24,686 nt of DNA from JBDSGC01 sp046594105 (GTDB lineage: Bacteria; Acidobacteriota; Thermoanaerobaculia; Gp7-AA8). The stretch spans positions 1 to 24,686 of the forward strand of contig JBKJQB010000354.1 of assembly GCA_046594105.1 (NCBI GenBank), read 5' to 3'. The notes under the pieces are model-generated. The model was not told the DNA's origin. It was given only the letters and a program-made list of their open reading frames with translations, and made no database searches. The stretch's first letter is position 1; every line of letters begins with the position of its first letter. The translations under genes and the position numbers were made by a program. Of this stretch, positions 14,891 to 23,233 are shown one piece after another.

Positions 14891-15793
14891 TTACCGGATG
14901 CTCTGGAGGTGGCTGATCTCCGCGCCGGTCATGCTCCAGATCCCTCGCTCGTTTGTGTAGTGAAGGATGGCGTCGACGCGCACCGGTTTCGTGCGCACCC
15001 CGGGACGCTCGCCGGCGAAACCGGTTGCCGCATCCTCCATGTCTTCGACGGCAATCTGGCAGTTCTCATGGGGGAGCAGCATGGAGACCTTGTATTCGCG
15101 CATGTTGCTGGCGATGGGACGCGTGGCCACGACGACGAATTCGCGAAAGTCCGCATCGGATCGGAACGTAGCGCGGTTGTTGTCCCGGCCTATGTGGCCG
15201 CGGGCGAGCAGGTCGGCGCGGATCTGATCCGCCGTGCGCTCGTCTGCATTGGCAGCGGAGAGTGTGGAGGCGCCAGCGCGCTGCATCATTGCGGCGATGA
15301 TTTTCGGGCTGACCTTGCGCGCTCGTAGAGTGGTCAGGCCGTCTTCAGTCAGATCGAAGCGGATGTCGATCGCGGCGATGATGCGGCGCACGGTTTCGTC
15401 GTCAGAGACTCTCTCTCGCAACCGCACGACGTCGTTATTCGTCAGCGGCGGGTCGGCTAGCATTCCTGCGTAGCGGCAGAGCGTGGCCTGATCGGCAGAA
15501 GTGGAGGAACGGAATGTCACCTTCGTGTTCGTCCCCGCCGCCTCCGCGGCGACGGTCAGCCCCACCGCCTGGAGCAGCCCACGTTTCGGCTCGCTCGTTT
15601 TCATCACCACGCCGTTTGCCTGCAGCCGGGCCCCCAACCGGATGATCACCTGCTCCGGAGTGCGGCCGGCCACGTTCACGCTGGTCTCGGTGCCGCCCCC
15701 GGCAGCGTGAAAATTCTTCGCACAGTCCGATTCGCCGTATGCGCTTGCGGCAAGAGCTGCGACCGCAGCGATGATCAACGTTCTTCCCAGCAT
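14891..15793 (-). CDS. Secreted protein of unknown function
   Basis: A 300-residue protein with a clear signal peptide (residues about 1-20, TLIIAAVAALAASAYG). Its ATG (15793) is preceded by AGGAGG at good spacing. The N-terminal third shows alternating strands and helices (RTPEQVIIRLGARLQANGVVM), followed by a helical section (VVRLRERVSDDETVRRIIAAI, LTTLRARKVSPKIIAAMMQRA). The C-terminal ~100 residues look like a beta-rich domain. No catalytic motif is seen. Two cysteines (C24, C106) could form a disulphide. Probably periplasmic. Confidence 0.8.
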   Translation of the reverse strand: MLGRTLIIAAVAALAASAYGESDCAKNFHAAGGGTETSVNVAGRTPEQVIIRLGARLQANGVVMKTSEPKRGLLQAVGLTVAAEAAGTNTKVTFRSSTSADQATLCRYAGMLADPPLTNNDVVRLRERVSDDETVRRIIAAIDIRFDLTEDGLTTLRARKVSPKIIAAMMQRAGASTLSAANADERTADQIRADLLARGHIGRDNNRATFRSDADFREFVVVATRPIASNMREYKVSMLLPHENCQIAVEDMEDAATGFAGERPGVRTKPVRVDAILHYTNERGIWSMTGAEISHLQSIR

Positions 15794-16155
15794 GGTCTGG
15801 AGCCTCCTGGCGTAACGATGCGCTCAACCACATTCACAAAAAGAAAACTCCGAATCGGCGACGCGGAAGCGGCGAGGTCCTTCTGGCGATGTAGCTGCGG
15901 GGACCACCGCTGCGTGCGCCGACCGCCCGAGGGGACGTTTCTCCCCTGGTGCGGACGCCTCTGAGCAGCGAGATTGGGCTGCCATTCCGCTCCAACGGCT
16001 GGGGTCGCCGCGAACGGGGAGAGGCATGAAGGGGGCTCTGGCGCTCAATGAATCCTCTCCTGCGCTCCGATTGAATGCGATGGGAGGAGCGATGCAATCG
16101 GGCAGTGTGCGGCGGCTTGAAGATTGCTGATGGAGAGCCCGGAGGCAACACGATC
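15794..16155. other. Divergent intergenic region
   Basis: About 360 nt between divergent starts. It holds Shine-Dalgarno sites for both genes (AGGAGG for the minus-strand gene, GGAGG at 16141-16145 for the lipoprotein) and a 7-nt inverted repeat CCGATTG / CAATCGG (16067-16073 and 16095-16101). No clear -35/-10 pair and no small gene were found. Confidence 0.5.
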
Positions 16156-16914
16156 ATGACTCTCATGCGCACCATCTCGACAACAGCTACGGCAGCCGCA
16201 CTGACCCTTCTGGTCGGATGCGGAAGCATGGGTGGCCTCGGCAGTATCCTCGGCGGCGGCGACCCGAACTCCGGCTATCCATCGTCCGGCTCCCAGTCCA
16301 CCAGGATCCAGGGGACCGTCAACAACGTCGACACGCGCAATCAGCGCATCGACGTGAATGTCTATTCGAACAGCGGTCAGGGCGGCCAGCGAAATGCGAC
16401 GATCTATTACGACAACCGCACGCGAGTCTCTTACCGGAATCAGCGCGGGAATCCGAGCCAGCTCGAGCGGGGAGACCAGATCGACGTGACGCTTTACAAC
16501 AACGGCAGCAACCAGGCGCTCGCAGATACCATCACAGTGACGCAGAGCGTTTCGGACAACAACAGCAACTACCCCAACAACAACCCCAACAATTATCCGA
16601 ACACGCCGAACAACAATTACCCGAACTCCTATCCGTCCAACGGGCAGGCCAGCAACGTTCAGGGAACGGTGAGCCGCGTGGACACCCAGCGGCAGCGGAT
16701 CGATATGAACGTCAGCTACATCAACGGGCTGCGCAACTCGCAGAGCAGCTATTCGGTCTACTACGACAACCGCACGCGGGTGCTCTTTCAGAACCGGACA
16801 CACCAGCCCTCCGACCTGGAGCAGGGCGATCAGATTGAGGTCTCCCTCTACAGCGGAAGCAACGGACAACCGCTCGCGGATACCATCACCGTGACGCGCA
16901 ACGTCCGCCAGTAA
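16156..16914 (+). CDS. Lipoprotein with two tandem copies of one domain
   Basis: A 252-residue lipoprotein. ATG 16156 is chosen for the GGAGG at 16141 and because it opens a lipoprotein signal with lipobox LLVGC and lipidated C22. A domain of about 80 residues occurs twice (about 50-131 and 167-251). Both copies share QGTVxxVDT, RID, YYDNRTRV, LExGDQI and LADTITVT at matching spacing. The linker (about 134-166) is rich in Asn, Pro and Tyr with NNNPNNYPN-type repeats. The short beta-rich units resemble OB-fold-like periplasmic domains (tentative). Likely envelope structural or binding role; the ligand is unknown. Confidence 0.85.
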   Translation: MTLMRTISTTATAAALTLLVGCGSMGGLGSILGGGDPNSGYPSSGSQSTRIQGTVNNVDTRNQRIDVNVYSNSGQGGQRNATIYYDNRTRVSYRNQRGNPSQLERGDQIDVTLYNNGSNQALADTITVTQSVSDNNSNYPNNNPNNYPNTPNNNYPNSYPSNGQASNVQGTVSRVDTQRQRIDMNVSYINGLRNSQSSYSVYYDNRTRVLFQNRTHQPSDLEQGDQIEVSLYSGSNGQPLADTITVTRNVRQ

Positions 16915-16978
16915 CGGGCAACGTTCATCGAGGGGTTGGGTTGCCACCGCGATCCGGCCCCTCACCGTTTGTCAGGCG

Positions 16979-18676
16979 TCAGAGGGTGGCGCGAGCGGGA
17001 GACGCCGTGGTGAGCAGGCTTTTCAGCGCGGCCATCAGCTCCGCAGGCTCCACTGGCTTTCCCAGGTGCATCTGAAATCCGGACTCCAGTGAGTGGACGC
17101 GGTCGGCCGCTCCTGCATGAGCGGTCAGTGCAATTGCCGGGATTTTGTTTGCGGGGGACGCTGGCATCCGTAGCCGGCGAATGAACGCATACCCGTCATC
17201 GCCGGGCATTTCGATATCGCTGATGATGATGTCCGGCAGACTGACCTCCAGGAGCTGAAAGGCCGCCGCCGCGTTTTCCGCGGCTGCCACCATCGCTCCG
17301 GACCGTTGCAGGATGGTGCTCAGGAGCGTCCTGGCGTCGTCATTGTCCTCAACCACCAGAACAGAAACGCCCGACAGGCTGCTCTGGGAATCCTGTCCTT
17401 CTGCGTCGGACGGCGCAACCTGAAGGGGTCGCACAGGAACCGCGGCCGCTTCATGCGCCAGCATCACCGGCAGGCGGACGGAGAATGTCGATCCCGTTCC
17501 CGGGCCCTTGCTGAAGGCGTCCACCGTCCCGCCGTGAAGCTCGACCAGGTGCTTCACGATGCCCAGCCCCAGTCCCAATCCGCTATGGACCCTTGTCGAG
17601 CTGCCGTCGGCCTGGCTGAATCGGTCGAAGACCTGAGGCAGAAACTCCGGTGAGATTCCCTGCCCGGTATCGCTGATGGACATCACCGCGCTCGACTGGA
17701 TCCGCTGCAGCCGGATCTGGATCCTGCCTCCGCGCGGTGTGAACTTTGCCGCGTTCGACAGCAGGTTCCAGGCGACCTGCTGCAGCCGGTCGAAGTCGCC
17801 CGACACGAAGCCCGCATTGGGATCGAGGACGCTGTCGATGGCGATCTTTTTCGCCCCCGCTGCCGGACTGATCACGTCGATCGCTGCACGGATCACATCG
17901 ATCAGTTCAATCGGACGTACTTCCAGGCGCAGCTTTCCCGCATTGATGCGTGAGTAGTCGAGGATGTCTTCGATGAGCCGGCTCTGGGCCCGCGCATTCC
18001 GTCCGATGGTGTCCAGACCCTGGATCATCAGTTCGGGATCCGATTCGTCCTGCAGCAGCTGAATCCATCCGATCATGCTGGTCAATGGCGTACGCAGCTC
18101 GTGGGAAACCGTGGCCAGGAAGTCGTCGCGCGAACGCGTCGCGGTCTCGGCGACGGTCAGGGCGCGGCGAAGCTCAGCCCTCGTGGTGTCGAGTTTGGAG
18201 GCCAGCTCGGAAGCCTGCACGGCAGTCTGGCGCGCCAGTTTCGCCTCCGCCTCCGCGTTGTGCGCCATCTCCTCCGCCCGAAGCAACGCTCCCAGGAGAG
18301 GCAGCAGTGCTTTCAGTTGCGTGAGGGTGGGGGAGTCATGGGCCGCCCCGCCGATGACGACGGCTACGGTTCCATCGAGAAGGCCGACCGCGTACGCGCT
18401 GGAGACGCCGCCTGCAAGCGACGGGAGAGAGCCCTGCCACTGGCCATTGGCCACCGCAGCATCGATCAGCGCCATCCATTGCTGAGCGCCCGGCAGGGTC
18501 TGTGGAAATCCACGCGCCGGAAGGGAACGCTGCACCACGGGGTCGCGCACGAAGACGATGAGATCATCTGCGCCCATCTGTGTTGCAAGCAGGCGGGCAG
18601 CCGCTGCACGACGCTCAGGGTCGGCCATCGCCCCAATGCAGTTCAACAGCTCGTGATTGCTGATTGGGTCACTCAT
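16979..18676 (-). CDS. Hybrid sensor histidine kinase with receiver domain
   Basis: A 565-residue soluble hybrid kinase. Residues 1-135 are a GAF-like sensory region without membrane segments, followed by a coiled-coil linker (about 136-180). HisKA has SHELRTPL with phospho-acceptor H192. The HATPase domain has NLLSNAAKF (about 305-312), DTGQG (336-340) and GLGLGLGIVKHL (366-377). A C-terminal receiver domain (about 437-553) has acidic pocket ED at 443-444, phospho-acceptor D487 in SDIEMP and K540 in GKP. Its ATG abuts the TAG of the FIST gene, so the two are co-translated. The FIST protein is the probable input partner. The phosphorelay output is not encoded nearby. Confidence 0.94.
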   Translation of the reverse strand: MSDPISNHELLNCIGAMADPERRAAAARLLATQMGADDLIVFVRDPVVQRSLPARGFPQTLPGAQQWMALIDAAVANGQWQGSLPSLAGGVSSAYAVGLLDGTVAVVIGGAAHDSPTLTQLKALLPLLGALLRAEEMAHNAEAEAKLARQTAVQASELASKLDTTRAELRRALTVAETATRSRDDFLATVSHELRTPLTSMIGWIQLLQDESDPELMIQGLDTIGRNARAQSRLIEDILDYSRINAGKLRLEVRPIELIDVIRAAIDVISPAAGAKKIAIDSVLDPNAGFVSGDFDRLQQVAWNLLSNAAKFTPRGGRIQIRLQRIQSSAVMSISDTGQGISPEFLPQVFDRFSQADGSSTRVHSGLGLGLGIVKHLVELHGGTVDAFSKGPGTGSTFSVRLPVMLAHEAAAVPVRPLQVAPSDAEGQDSQSSLSGVSVLVVEDNDDARTLLSTILQRSGAMVAAAENAAAAFQLLEVSLPDIIISDIEMPGDDGYAFIRRLRMPASPANKIPAIALTAHAGAADRVHSLESGFQMHLGKPVEPAELMAALKSLLTTASPARATL

Positions 18677-19843
18677 CTAATCAGGCAGCAGCGCCACTGT
18701 CGCGGTGCAGTTGTGAAATCCGCTGAACTGCCCCTCGGCCCGCGCGATCTGGCCGTAGGTGTTGCAGCCGACGTACGGGATGTCGCCGAGAGTTTTCTGC
18801 AGCGCGTCCATCTCCACCCCGAACTCGCCGCCCATCCGCAGGCGTGTGGCCACGCAGTCGAAGAAGAGAGCGACTTCCGGTTGCGCTCCTTCCATCTGGC
18901 CCATCGCTGAAGTGGCAGCGCTGATCGCGGCGTCGCTCGCCGATTTGCCCGAAGTCTTCATGATCCGGACGATCACTCCCCTGGGGATATCCGAAGCGCA
19001 TCCGATCGAGCCGTCGGGGTGGACCGCCAGCGGAACGCGAAGCTTGAACCCGGTCCCGGTGTCGATGCCCAGAACGTTGTGCAGGAAGAAGGGGACGGGA
19101 TTCGCCGTATCGAACAGCTGGCCGGTCCTGGCCGCATGGTCCTGGAAAACTTCTACCGCCGGAATGGCATTGAGACTGATCAGCCGCGCCCCCTCCGCTT
19201 CGGTGACCCGAAGCGGCTCGCTCGCCGGTACCCATCCGTGGCTCACTCCCACGCCGATCGGTTTGTGCGAAAGGATCTCCAGCGCCACTGCGGCATCGGC
19301 CACCGCTTCGGTTCCGAAGAAGACGTGCGTTCGCGAGAACTGGGCGTCGTCGCCGGCGCCGCCGCCAAAGAAGCGGTAGTTGCCGAGGGTCACCAGGCTG
19401 AGTTGCTCCATGAAGTCGTCTGTGTAACCGGCGAGAGCGTCCGTCAGGACCAGCGCGGCGCGGTGCTCGTACCGATGCGCGTGGAGGCCCTGGAAACCAG
19501 AAGCGATCTGATCGGCGGCCGCACGCCGGTTCTCCCGGAGGTTCCTTCCGAGGCCTGCGGCGAAACTCATGGAGTCGGATCGAAGGCCGATGGCGGAGAC
19601 GGCGCCCTCCGAGTGCTCGCTGCTGATGAATTCGCCGGCCGAGGAGCAGCCCACCAACACCGCGGGAGTGCAACTGCTCTTGACGGCCTGGAGCAGCGCG
19701 GCGTAATCGTGGCGCGAGGATGCGAACAGAATGACGGCGTCAGGCGGCTGTCCGGAGAGGTTCGCGAGCAGCTTCTCGCCCACTTCCCGGCCGGCAGATG
19801 CACTGTCCAGCTCATGCGTGAAAACGACGCTCGACTCGGTCAT
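18677..19843 (-). CDS. FIST-domain sensory protein
   Basis: A 388-residue protein with FIST N-terminal (about 15-215) and FIST C-terminal (about 220-370) domains. Recognisable features are the CSSAGEF segment, GGGAGDDAQF, and the C-terminal GCNTYGQIARA-type stretch. FIST proteins are predicted small-molecule (possibly amino-acid) sensors that feed signalling proteins. It is cytoplasmic, with no signal peptide. ATG 19843 has GAGAGGG upstream. It is directly followed by the hybrid histidine kinase, a classic FIST and kinase pair. Confidence 0.92.
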   Translation of the reverse strand: MTESSVVFTHELDSASAGREVGEKLLANLSGQPPDAVILFASSRHDYAALLQAVKSSCTPAVLVGCSSAGEFISSEHSEGAVSAIGLRSDSMSFAAGLGRNLRENRRAAADQIASGFQGLHAHRYEHRAALVLTDALAGYTDDFMEQLSLVTLGNYRFFGGGAGDDAQFSRTHVFFGTEAVADAAVALEILSHKPIGVGVSHGWVPASEPLRVTEAEGARLISLNAIPAVEVFQDHAARTGQLFDTANPVPFFLHNVLGIDTGTGFKLRVPLAVHPDGSIGCASDIPRGVIVRIMKTSGKSASDAAISAATSAMGQMEGAQPEVALFFDCVATRLRMGGEFGVEMDALQKTLGDIPYVGCNTYGQIARAEGQFSGFHNCTATVALLPD

Positions 19844-20022
19844 GGAGCCCTCTCCCTCAGTTGTGGCGCGCAGCCTGTTTCGTTATTGCACGGGCTGCGC
19901 CGAAGATTCGAATGCTGGTTCCGACAGATCCGCTCTTTCCATCCGCGCCCCCAGATCCGTGGACATCCCATTTTTGCGTGGATAGCAAATGAGAGGCCGG
20001 GCTGGGGAAGACCCTCACGTTG

Positions 20023-20038
20023 TGGACCCCTCCTTGCA
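20023..20038 (+). promoter_or_regulatory. Candidate sigma-54 (-24/-12) promoter
   Basis: The sequence TGGACCCCTCCTTGCA has the diagnostic GG-N10-GC spacing, with TGG at the -24 side and TTGCA at the -12 side; the rest of the -24 half matches poorly. It lies about 100 nt upstream of the DUF3597 start. Sigma-54 drives psp operons in Enterobacteria, which makes the position interesting, but a chance match is possible and no enhancer-binding regulator is in the window. Confidence 0.35.
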
Positions 20039-20139
20039 GTCACCAGTTCCGCCTCGGAATCGAATCGGCCCCGCGACAGCAGCTCTTTCGCGGCGTGATC
20101 GACGGACCGATCGTCACCGGCGCGCATAAGGAGAATCAC

Positions 20140-20541
20140 ATGGGAATGTTTGGCGACCTGATGGGAAAAATCTTTCACGCTGGAGCAAACGCAGAGAGGC
20201 CGGCGGACGCTGCTCCTGCTTCGGCAGGTGGTGGTCAGATTCCGGCTCCCGGCCGGTCCAATCCTGGTGTTGGCGGATCGCCGGTCGATGTGGCCGCGGT
20301 GCTCGACAGAATGGCTTCCTCCAACAAGGAGAAGCTGGACTGGAAGCACTCCATCGTCGACATGATGAAGCTCGTCGGTATGGACAGCAGCATGACCGCA
20401 CGCAAGGAGCTGGCGAAGGACCTGAACTACACCGGCGATACCAATGACTCCGCAACCATGAACATGTGGCTGCACAAGGAAGTCATGAAGAAGCTGGCGG
20501 CGAACGGCGGCAAGGTGCCGGCCGATCTTCTGGCGCGCTGA
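20140..20541 (+). CDS. DUF3597 family protein
   Basis: A 133-residue protein. ATG 20140 is preceded by AAGGAG; upstream open frame is not coding. The N-terminus is a short amphipathic stretch (MFGDLMGKIFHAG) and a Pro/Ala/Gly-rich linker (about 18-50). The C-terminal ~80 residues match DUF3597: SIVDMMKLVGMDSSMTARKELAKDL, YTGDTNDSATMNMWLH, and KLAANGGKVPADLL. It is an uncharacterised family of small soluble proteins, often encoded near stress-type genes. A strong terminator follows. Confidence 0.9.
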   Translation: MGMFGDLMGKIFHAGANAERPADAAPASAGGGQIPAPGRSNPGVGGSPVDVAAVLDRMASSNKEKLDWKHSIVDMMKLVGMDSSMTARKELAKDLNYTGDTNDSATMNMWLHKEVMKKLAANGGKVPADLLAR

Positions 20542-20560
20542 GCTCGACCGATTCCTGAAC

Positions 20561-20594
20561 GGGGCGCCGCGGACTTCCGCGGCGTTCCCTTTTT
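20561..20594 (+). terminator. Rho-independent terminator after DUF3597 gene
   Basis: GGGGCGCCGCGG (20561-20572) pairs with CCGCGGCGTTCC (20577-20588) around ACTT, 12 pairs including two G-T, followed by T5 at 20590-20594. It is the clearest intrinsic terminator in the window. It should separate the DUF3597 transcript from the DUF937 gene, or partly attenuate it. Confidence 0.85.
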
Positions 20595-20622
20595 CTGCCC
20601 CTCAAAAGGAAAACGAAAAATC

Positions 20623-21222
20623 ATGACTTCTCTGCTCGATTCACTGAAGCAGCAACTCGGACCGGACACCATCCGGCAGATCAGCACGCAGCTCGGCGCC
20701 GACCCTGCCATGACCTCGAATGCCATCTCCGTAGCGCTGCCCATCCTCCTCGGCGGGCTGGGTCGCAACGCATCGAATCCCGATGGCGCCCTGCGGCTCG
20801 ACACGGCACTCGGCGCACATGACGGCAGCATCCTGAACGACCTCGGAGGCCTGCTTGGCAAGTCCGGCGGCGGTGGGATCGGAGGAGCGATCCTCGGTCA
20901 CATCCTCGGATCGCGACAGGCGCCCGTGGAGCAGGGAGTGAGCAAAGCCACCGGCATGAACGCGCAGCAGGTCACCCAGCTTCTGATGATGCTGGCGCCG
21001 ATCGTGATGGGCGTCCTCGGTCGCATGAAAAAGCAGCAGGGACTGGGAGCGCAGCAGATCCCTGACGTGCTCAACCAGGGCCGCGCCGACATCGAAAAGC
21101 AGTCGCCGGGCACGGCCGGACTGGGCGGGATTCTCGACAGCAATCACGACGGCAAGATCGTCGATGACGTCGCGCGGATCGGTTCCTCGATCCTGGGGAA
21201 CATCTTCAGCCAGCGGGCCTGA
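20623..21222 (+). CDS. DUF937 (YidB-like) family protein
   Basis: A 199-residue protein with a DUF937 N-terminal region (about 1-150): LLDSLKQQLG, ALPILLGGLGRNA, a Gly-rich loop (KSGGGGIGGAILGHILGS), and VTQLLMMLAPIVMGVLGRMKKQQ. An EF-hand-like acidic loop, DSNHDGKIVDD (about 171-181), near the C-terminus may bind calcium. Start ATG 20623 follows AAAAGGAAAA. The function of the family is unknown. Its position between DUF3597 and pspA suggests an envelope-associated stress role (inference). Confidence 0.9.
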   Translation: MTSLLDSLKQQLGPDTIRQISTQLGADPAMTSNAISVALPILLGGLGRNASNPDGALRLDTALGAHDGSILNDLGGLLGKSGGGGIGGAILGHILGSRQAPVEQGVSKATGMNAQQVTQLLMMLAPIVMGVLGRMKKQQGLGAQQIPDVLNQGRADIEKQSPGTAGLGGILDSNHDGKIVDDVARIGSSILGNIFSQRA

Positions 21223-21589
21223 GTCAGCGGATCCTTCGGCATCTGGGCGGTTCGGCCTTTGGTAGCGCCGGCATCCCTGCCCGCGGGAGCTCGCCCAGTA
21301 GCGCCGGCTTGGAAGCCGACGCCACGGCCGGCAAGGATGCCGGCGCTACGTTCGCTCCGCTCGCAACCGCGGGAAACCCTTCGCCGCCGCTGGCGTATCA
21401 CGGGTCCATGACTCGTCATCGCCGGCCATCGGGATCGCATGGCTGTCCGGCTCACGCGGCGCGAGTCCAGTGACCGCCGGCCTCAATCCATGCGAAGCTG
21501 CAGCGACCGAGGGACGTTGAAACCTCAAGAATCTCTGGTGCCATCGCCGCGGACACGTTCATGATGGGCCGCGCAAGGAGAAACCCCAT
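21223..21589. other. Intergenic region with dispersed repeats
   Basis: About 367 nt with no credible gene. The first part is a palindromic repeat cluster (21262-21350). The rest has no recognised element except the pspA ribosome site (AAGGAG near 21576). No T-tailed terminator was found after the DUF937 gene. Confidence 0.6.
21262..21350. repeat. Inverted repeat and copy B of dispersed repeat
   Basis: The 20-nt arm 21262-21281 is the inverse of 21330-21349 with one mismatch, so the region can form a large cruciform or hairpin. The right arm with its flank (21310-21350) is copy B of the repeat at 128-168, identical over 25 nt. The element is intergenic, between the DUF937 and pspA genes, without transposase. 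Confidence 0.8.
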
Positions 21590-22339
21590 ATGTTCAAGAG
21601 AATCGCAAACCTTTTCCGAGGCTTCTTCGGTCTCTTCGTCTCGGGGATGGAGAGGCAGAATCCGGAGGCCCTTCTGGAGGTGGAGAAGGAGAATCTCCGC
21701 AAGCAGATTGCGAACTACAACCAGGGGCTCGCTGCGCATGCCGGTCTCTGCGAACGGCTGATGACGCAGGTCAAGAAGCTGGAGAACGACGAGCGCGATC
21801 TACGGGCCAAGGCCACCGCCAATCTGCGCGCGGGCAACCGTGACGCTGCGGCGCAGTACGCGCTTCGGTTGCAAACGGTCCAGCGCGAGCTGCTGGAGAA
21901 CCGCACGCAGCTGGGACAGGCGGAGACGACCTACAAAGAGCTGCTCAAGGCTCGCGATGTTTCCGTCCGCGCTGCCCAGGCCAAGATGGAGTCTCTCAAG
22001 ACCAGCCTCAACGATCTGAAGATCAAGCGGGCCACGGCGGAGCTGACGGAGATGGCCTCCGGCATGATCTCGACGATCGGAGGATCGGGCGACACCCTCG
22101 ACCGGCTGCACGGCATGGTCGAAGAGGAGCGGGAGAAAGCGGCCGGGCGCGCTCGCGTTGCCCGCGACTCCATCGACACCTCCGGAATCCAGTTGAAGGA
22201 AGCGGAGCAGACCGCACTGGCCGATCAGGCGCTGGCCGATTTCGCGGCGAAAGAAGGTCTGGTGATCGAGCCGCGACCCGGTGAAGCCTCGGTGGCGCCG
22301 GCCGAACCAGAGAAGTCGCTGGGACCGGTGACAGAGTAG
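21590..22339 (+). CDS. pspA: PspA/IM30 family phage-shock protein
   Basis: A 249-residue PspA/IM30 homologue that would bind stressed inner membrane. The N-terminal amphipathic helix (MFKRIANLFRGFFGLFVSG) is followed by NPEALLE and long charged coiled-coil helices (about 30-195: KENLRKQIANYNQGLAAH, NLRAGNRDAAAQYALRLQ, KARDVSVRAAQAKMESLK). The C-terminal ~30 residues are Pro/Glu-rich and likely disordered. Length is slightly above the usual ~225. ATG 21590 is preceded by AAGGAG. Downstream are a coiled-coil membrane protein and an AAA+ ATPase. No PspB, PspC or PspF homologue is seen. Confidence 0.93.
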   Translation: MFKRIANLFRGFFGLFVSGMERQNPEALLEVEKENLRKQIANYNQGLAAHAGLCERLMTQVKKLENDERDLRAKATANLRAGNRDAAAQYALRLQTVQRELLENRTQLGQAETTYKELLKARDVSVRAAQAKMESLKTSLNDLKIKRATAELTEMASGMISTIGGSGDTLDRLHGMVEEEREKAAGRARVARDSIDTSGIQLKEAEQTALADQALADFAAKEGLVIEPRPGEASVAPAEPEKSLGPVTE

Positions 22340-22356
22340 TCTGCCGACAGTTGGGG

Positions 22357-22386
22357 TCAGGAGCTGCAAGTCAATGCAGCTCCTGA
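22357..22386 (+). repeat. Perfect 12-bp hairpin between pspA and next gene
   Basis: TCAGGAGCTGCA (22357-22368) and TGCAGCTCCTGA (22375-22386) pair perfectly around AGTCAA. No T-run follows on the plus strand. It lies 18 nt after the pspA stop and 35 nt before the next ATG. It could act as an attenuator, processing site or 3'-end stabiliser that sets pspA expression above that of the downstream genes. Confidence 0.75.
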
Positions 22387-22420
22387 TCGTCCCTTCCGCT
22401 GGCGCTACACTCGACGACCG

Positions 22421-23233
22421 ATGTTCCGCTACCTCAATCAGGCTTTCTGGGCCAGTCCGAGAATCTGGGGAATCGGACGGATTCCCTGGAACGCGCTCGC
22501 CGTCAGCGCCGCAGTGGTTTTTGGTTTCGGCGAGCACTCCATCTGGTTCGCCGGCCTGGGAGCGGAGACGCTGTATCTCCTGGCCATGGCCTCGAGCTCC
22601 CGCTTCCAGAACCTGGTGGACTCGAAGGAGATCGAGCGCATTCAAGGGACCGACGCATCCTCGCGCGAAGCGATGCTGAAGACCCTCAGCCCCATCACCG
22701 TGAACAAATATCGGGCCCTGGAGAAGAAGGTCGCCGACATCGAGCGGCTGTATCGCATGGCCGGCTCGGACGACATCCTCTTCGACAACAACCTCGACGT
22801 GCTGAAGAAGCTGATGATCACCTATCTCCGCCTGTTCGCCGCCCAGCGGAGCCTGTTCGCCGTCGGCAGTGCTGATGAAACGAAGGTCCGCGCCCAGATC
22901 GAGGCGATCGAAAAAGAACTCCAGCAGACAGGAGGATCCGACTCTCTGCGCCAATCCCGCGACGCGACGCTCGCGCTCCTCCAGCAGCGTTTGCGCAACC
23001 TGGGCCGGCGTGAGGAGTCGCTCGCCGAGATCGCCAGCGACCTGACGCGCATCGAGACGCAGATCGATCTGGCCCTCGAAGAAGCTGCGCTGAAAGGGAG
23101 GCCGGCGGAGCTTTCCGCACACGTCGAACTGGTCAGCCGGATGTTCCTCGAGGAGTCCTACCGTGCCGGCGAGATGAACAGCGGCGAGTCCACGACGACG
23201 GCCAGCGGAGACGGCAGGGAAGTGGAACGCTGA
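22421..23233 (+). CDS. Membrane-anchored coiled-coil protein in PspA locus
   Basis: A 270-residue protein with one or two N-terminal membrane segments (about residues 24-57, WNALAVSAAVVFGFG and IWFAGLGAETLYLLAMAS). A long charged helical region follows (about 60-235) with heptad-like stretches (KYRALEKKVADIERLYRMAG, ETKVRAQIEAIEKELQQ, ATLALLQQRLRNLGRREESLAEIA). The tail is Ser/Thr/Gly-rich. The predicted topology puts the coiled coil in the cytoplasm, where it could meet PspA (itself coiled coil) or the AAA+ ATPase. Its TGA overlaps the ATPase ATG by one base (TGATG), indicating coupling. The family is not one I can name. Confidence 0.82.
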   Translation: MFRYLNQAFWASPRIWGIGRIPWNALAVSAAVVFGFGEHSIWFAGLGAETLYLLAMASSSRFQNLVDSKEIERIQGTDASSREAMLKTLSPITVNKYRALEKKVADIERLYRMAGSDDILFDNNLDVLKKLMITYLRLFAAQRSLFAVGSADETKVRAQIEAIEKELQQTGGSDSLRQSRDATLALLQQRLRNLGRREESLAEIASDLTRIETQIDLALEEAALKGRPAELSAHVELVSRMFLEESYRAGEMNSGESTTTASGDGREVER

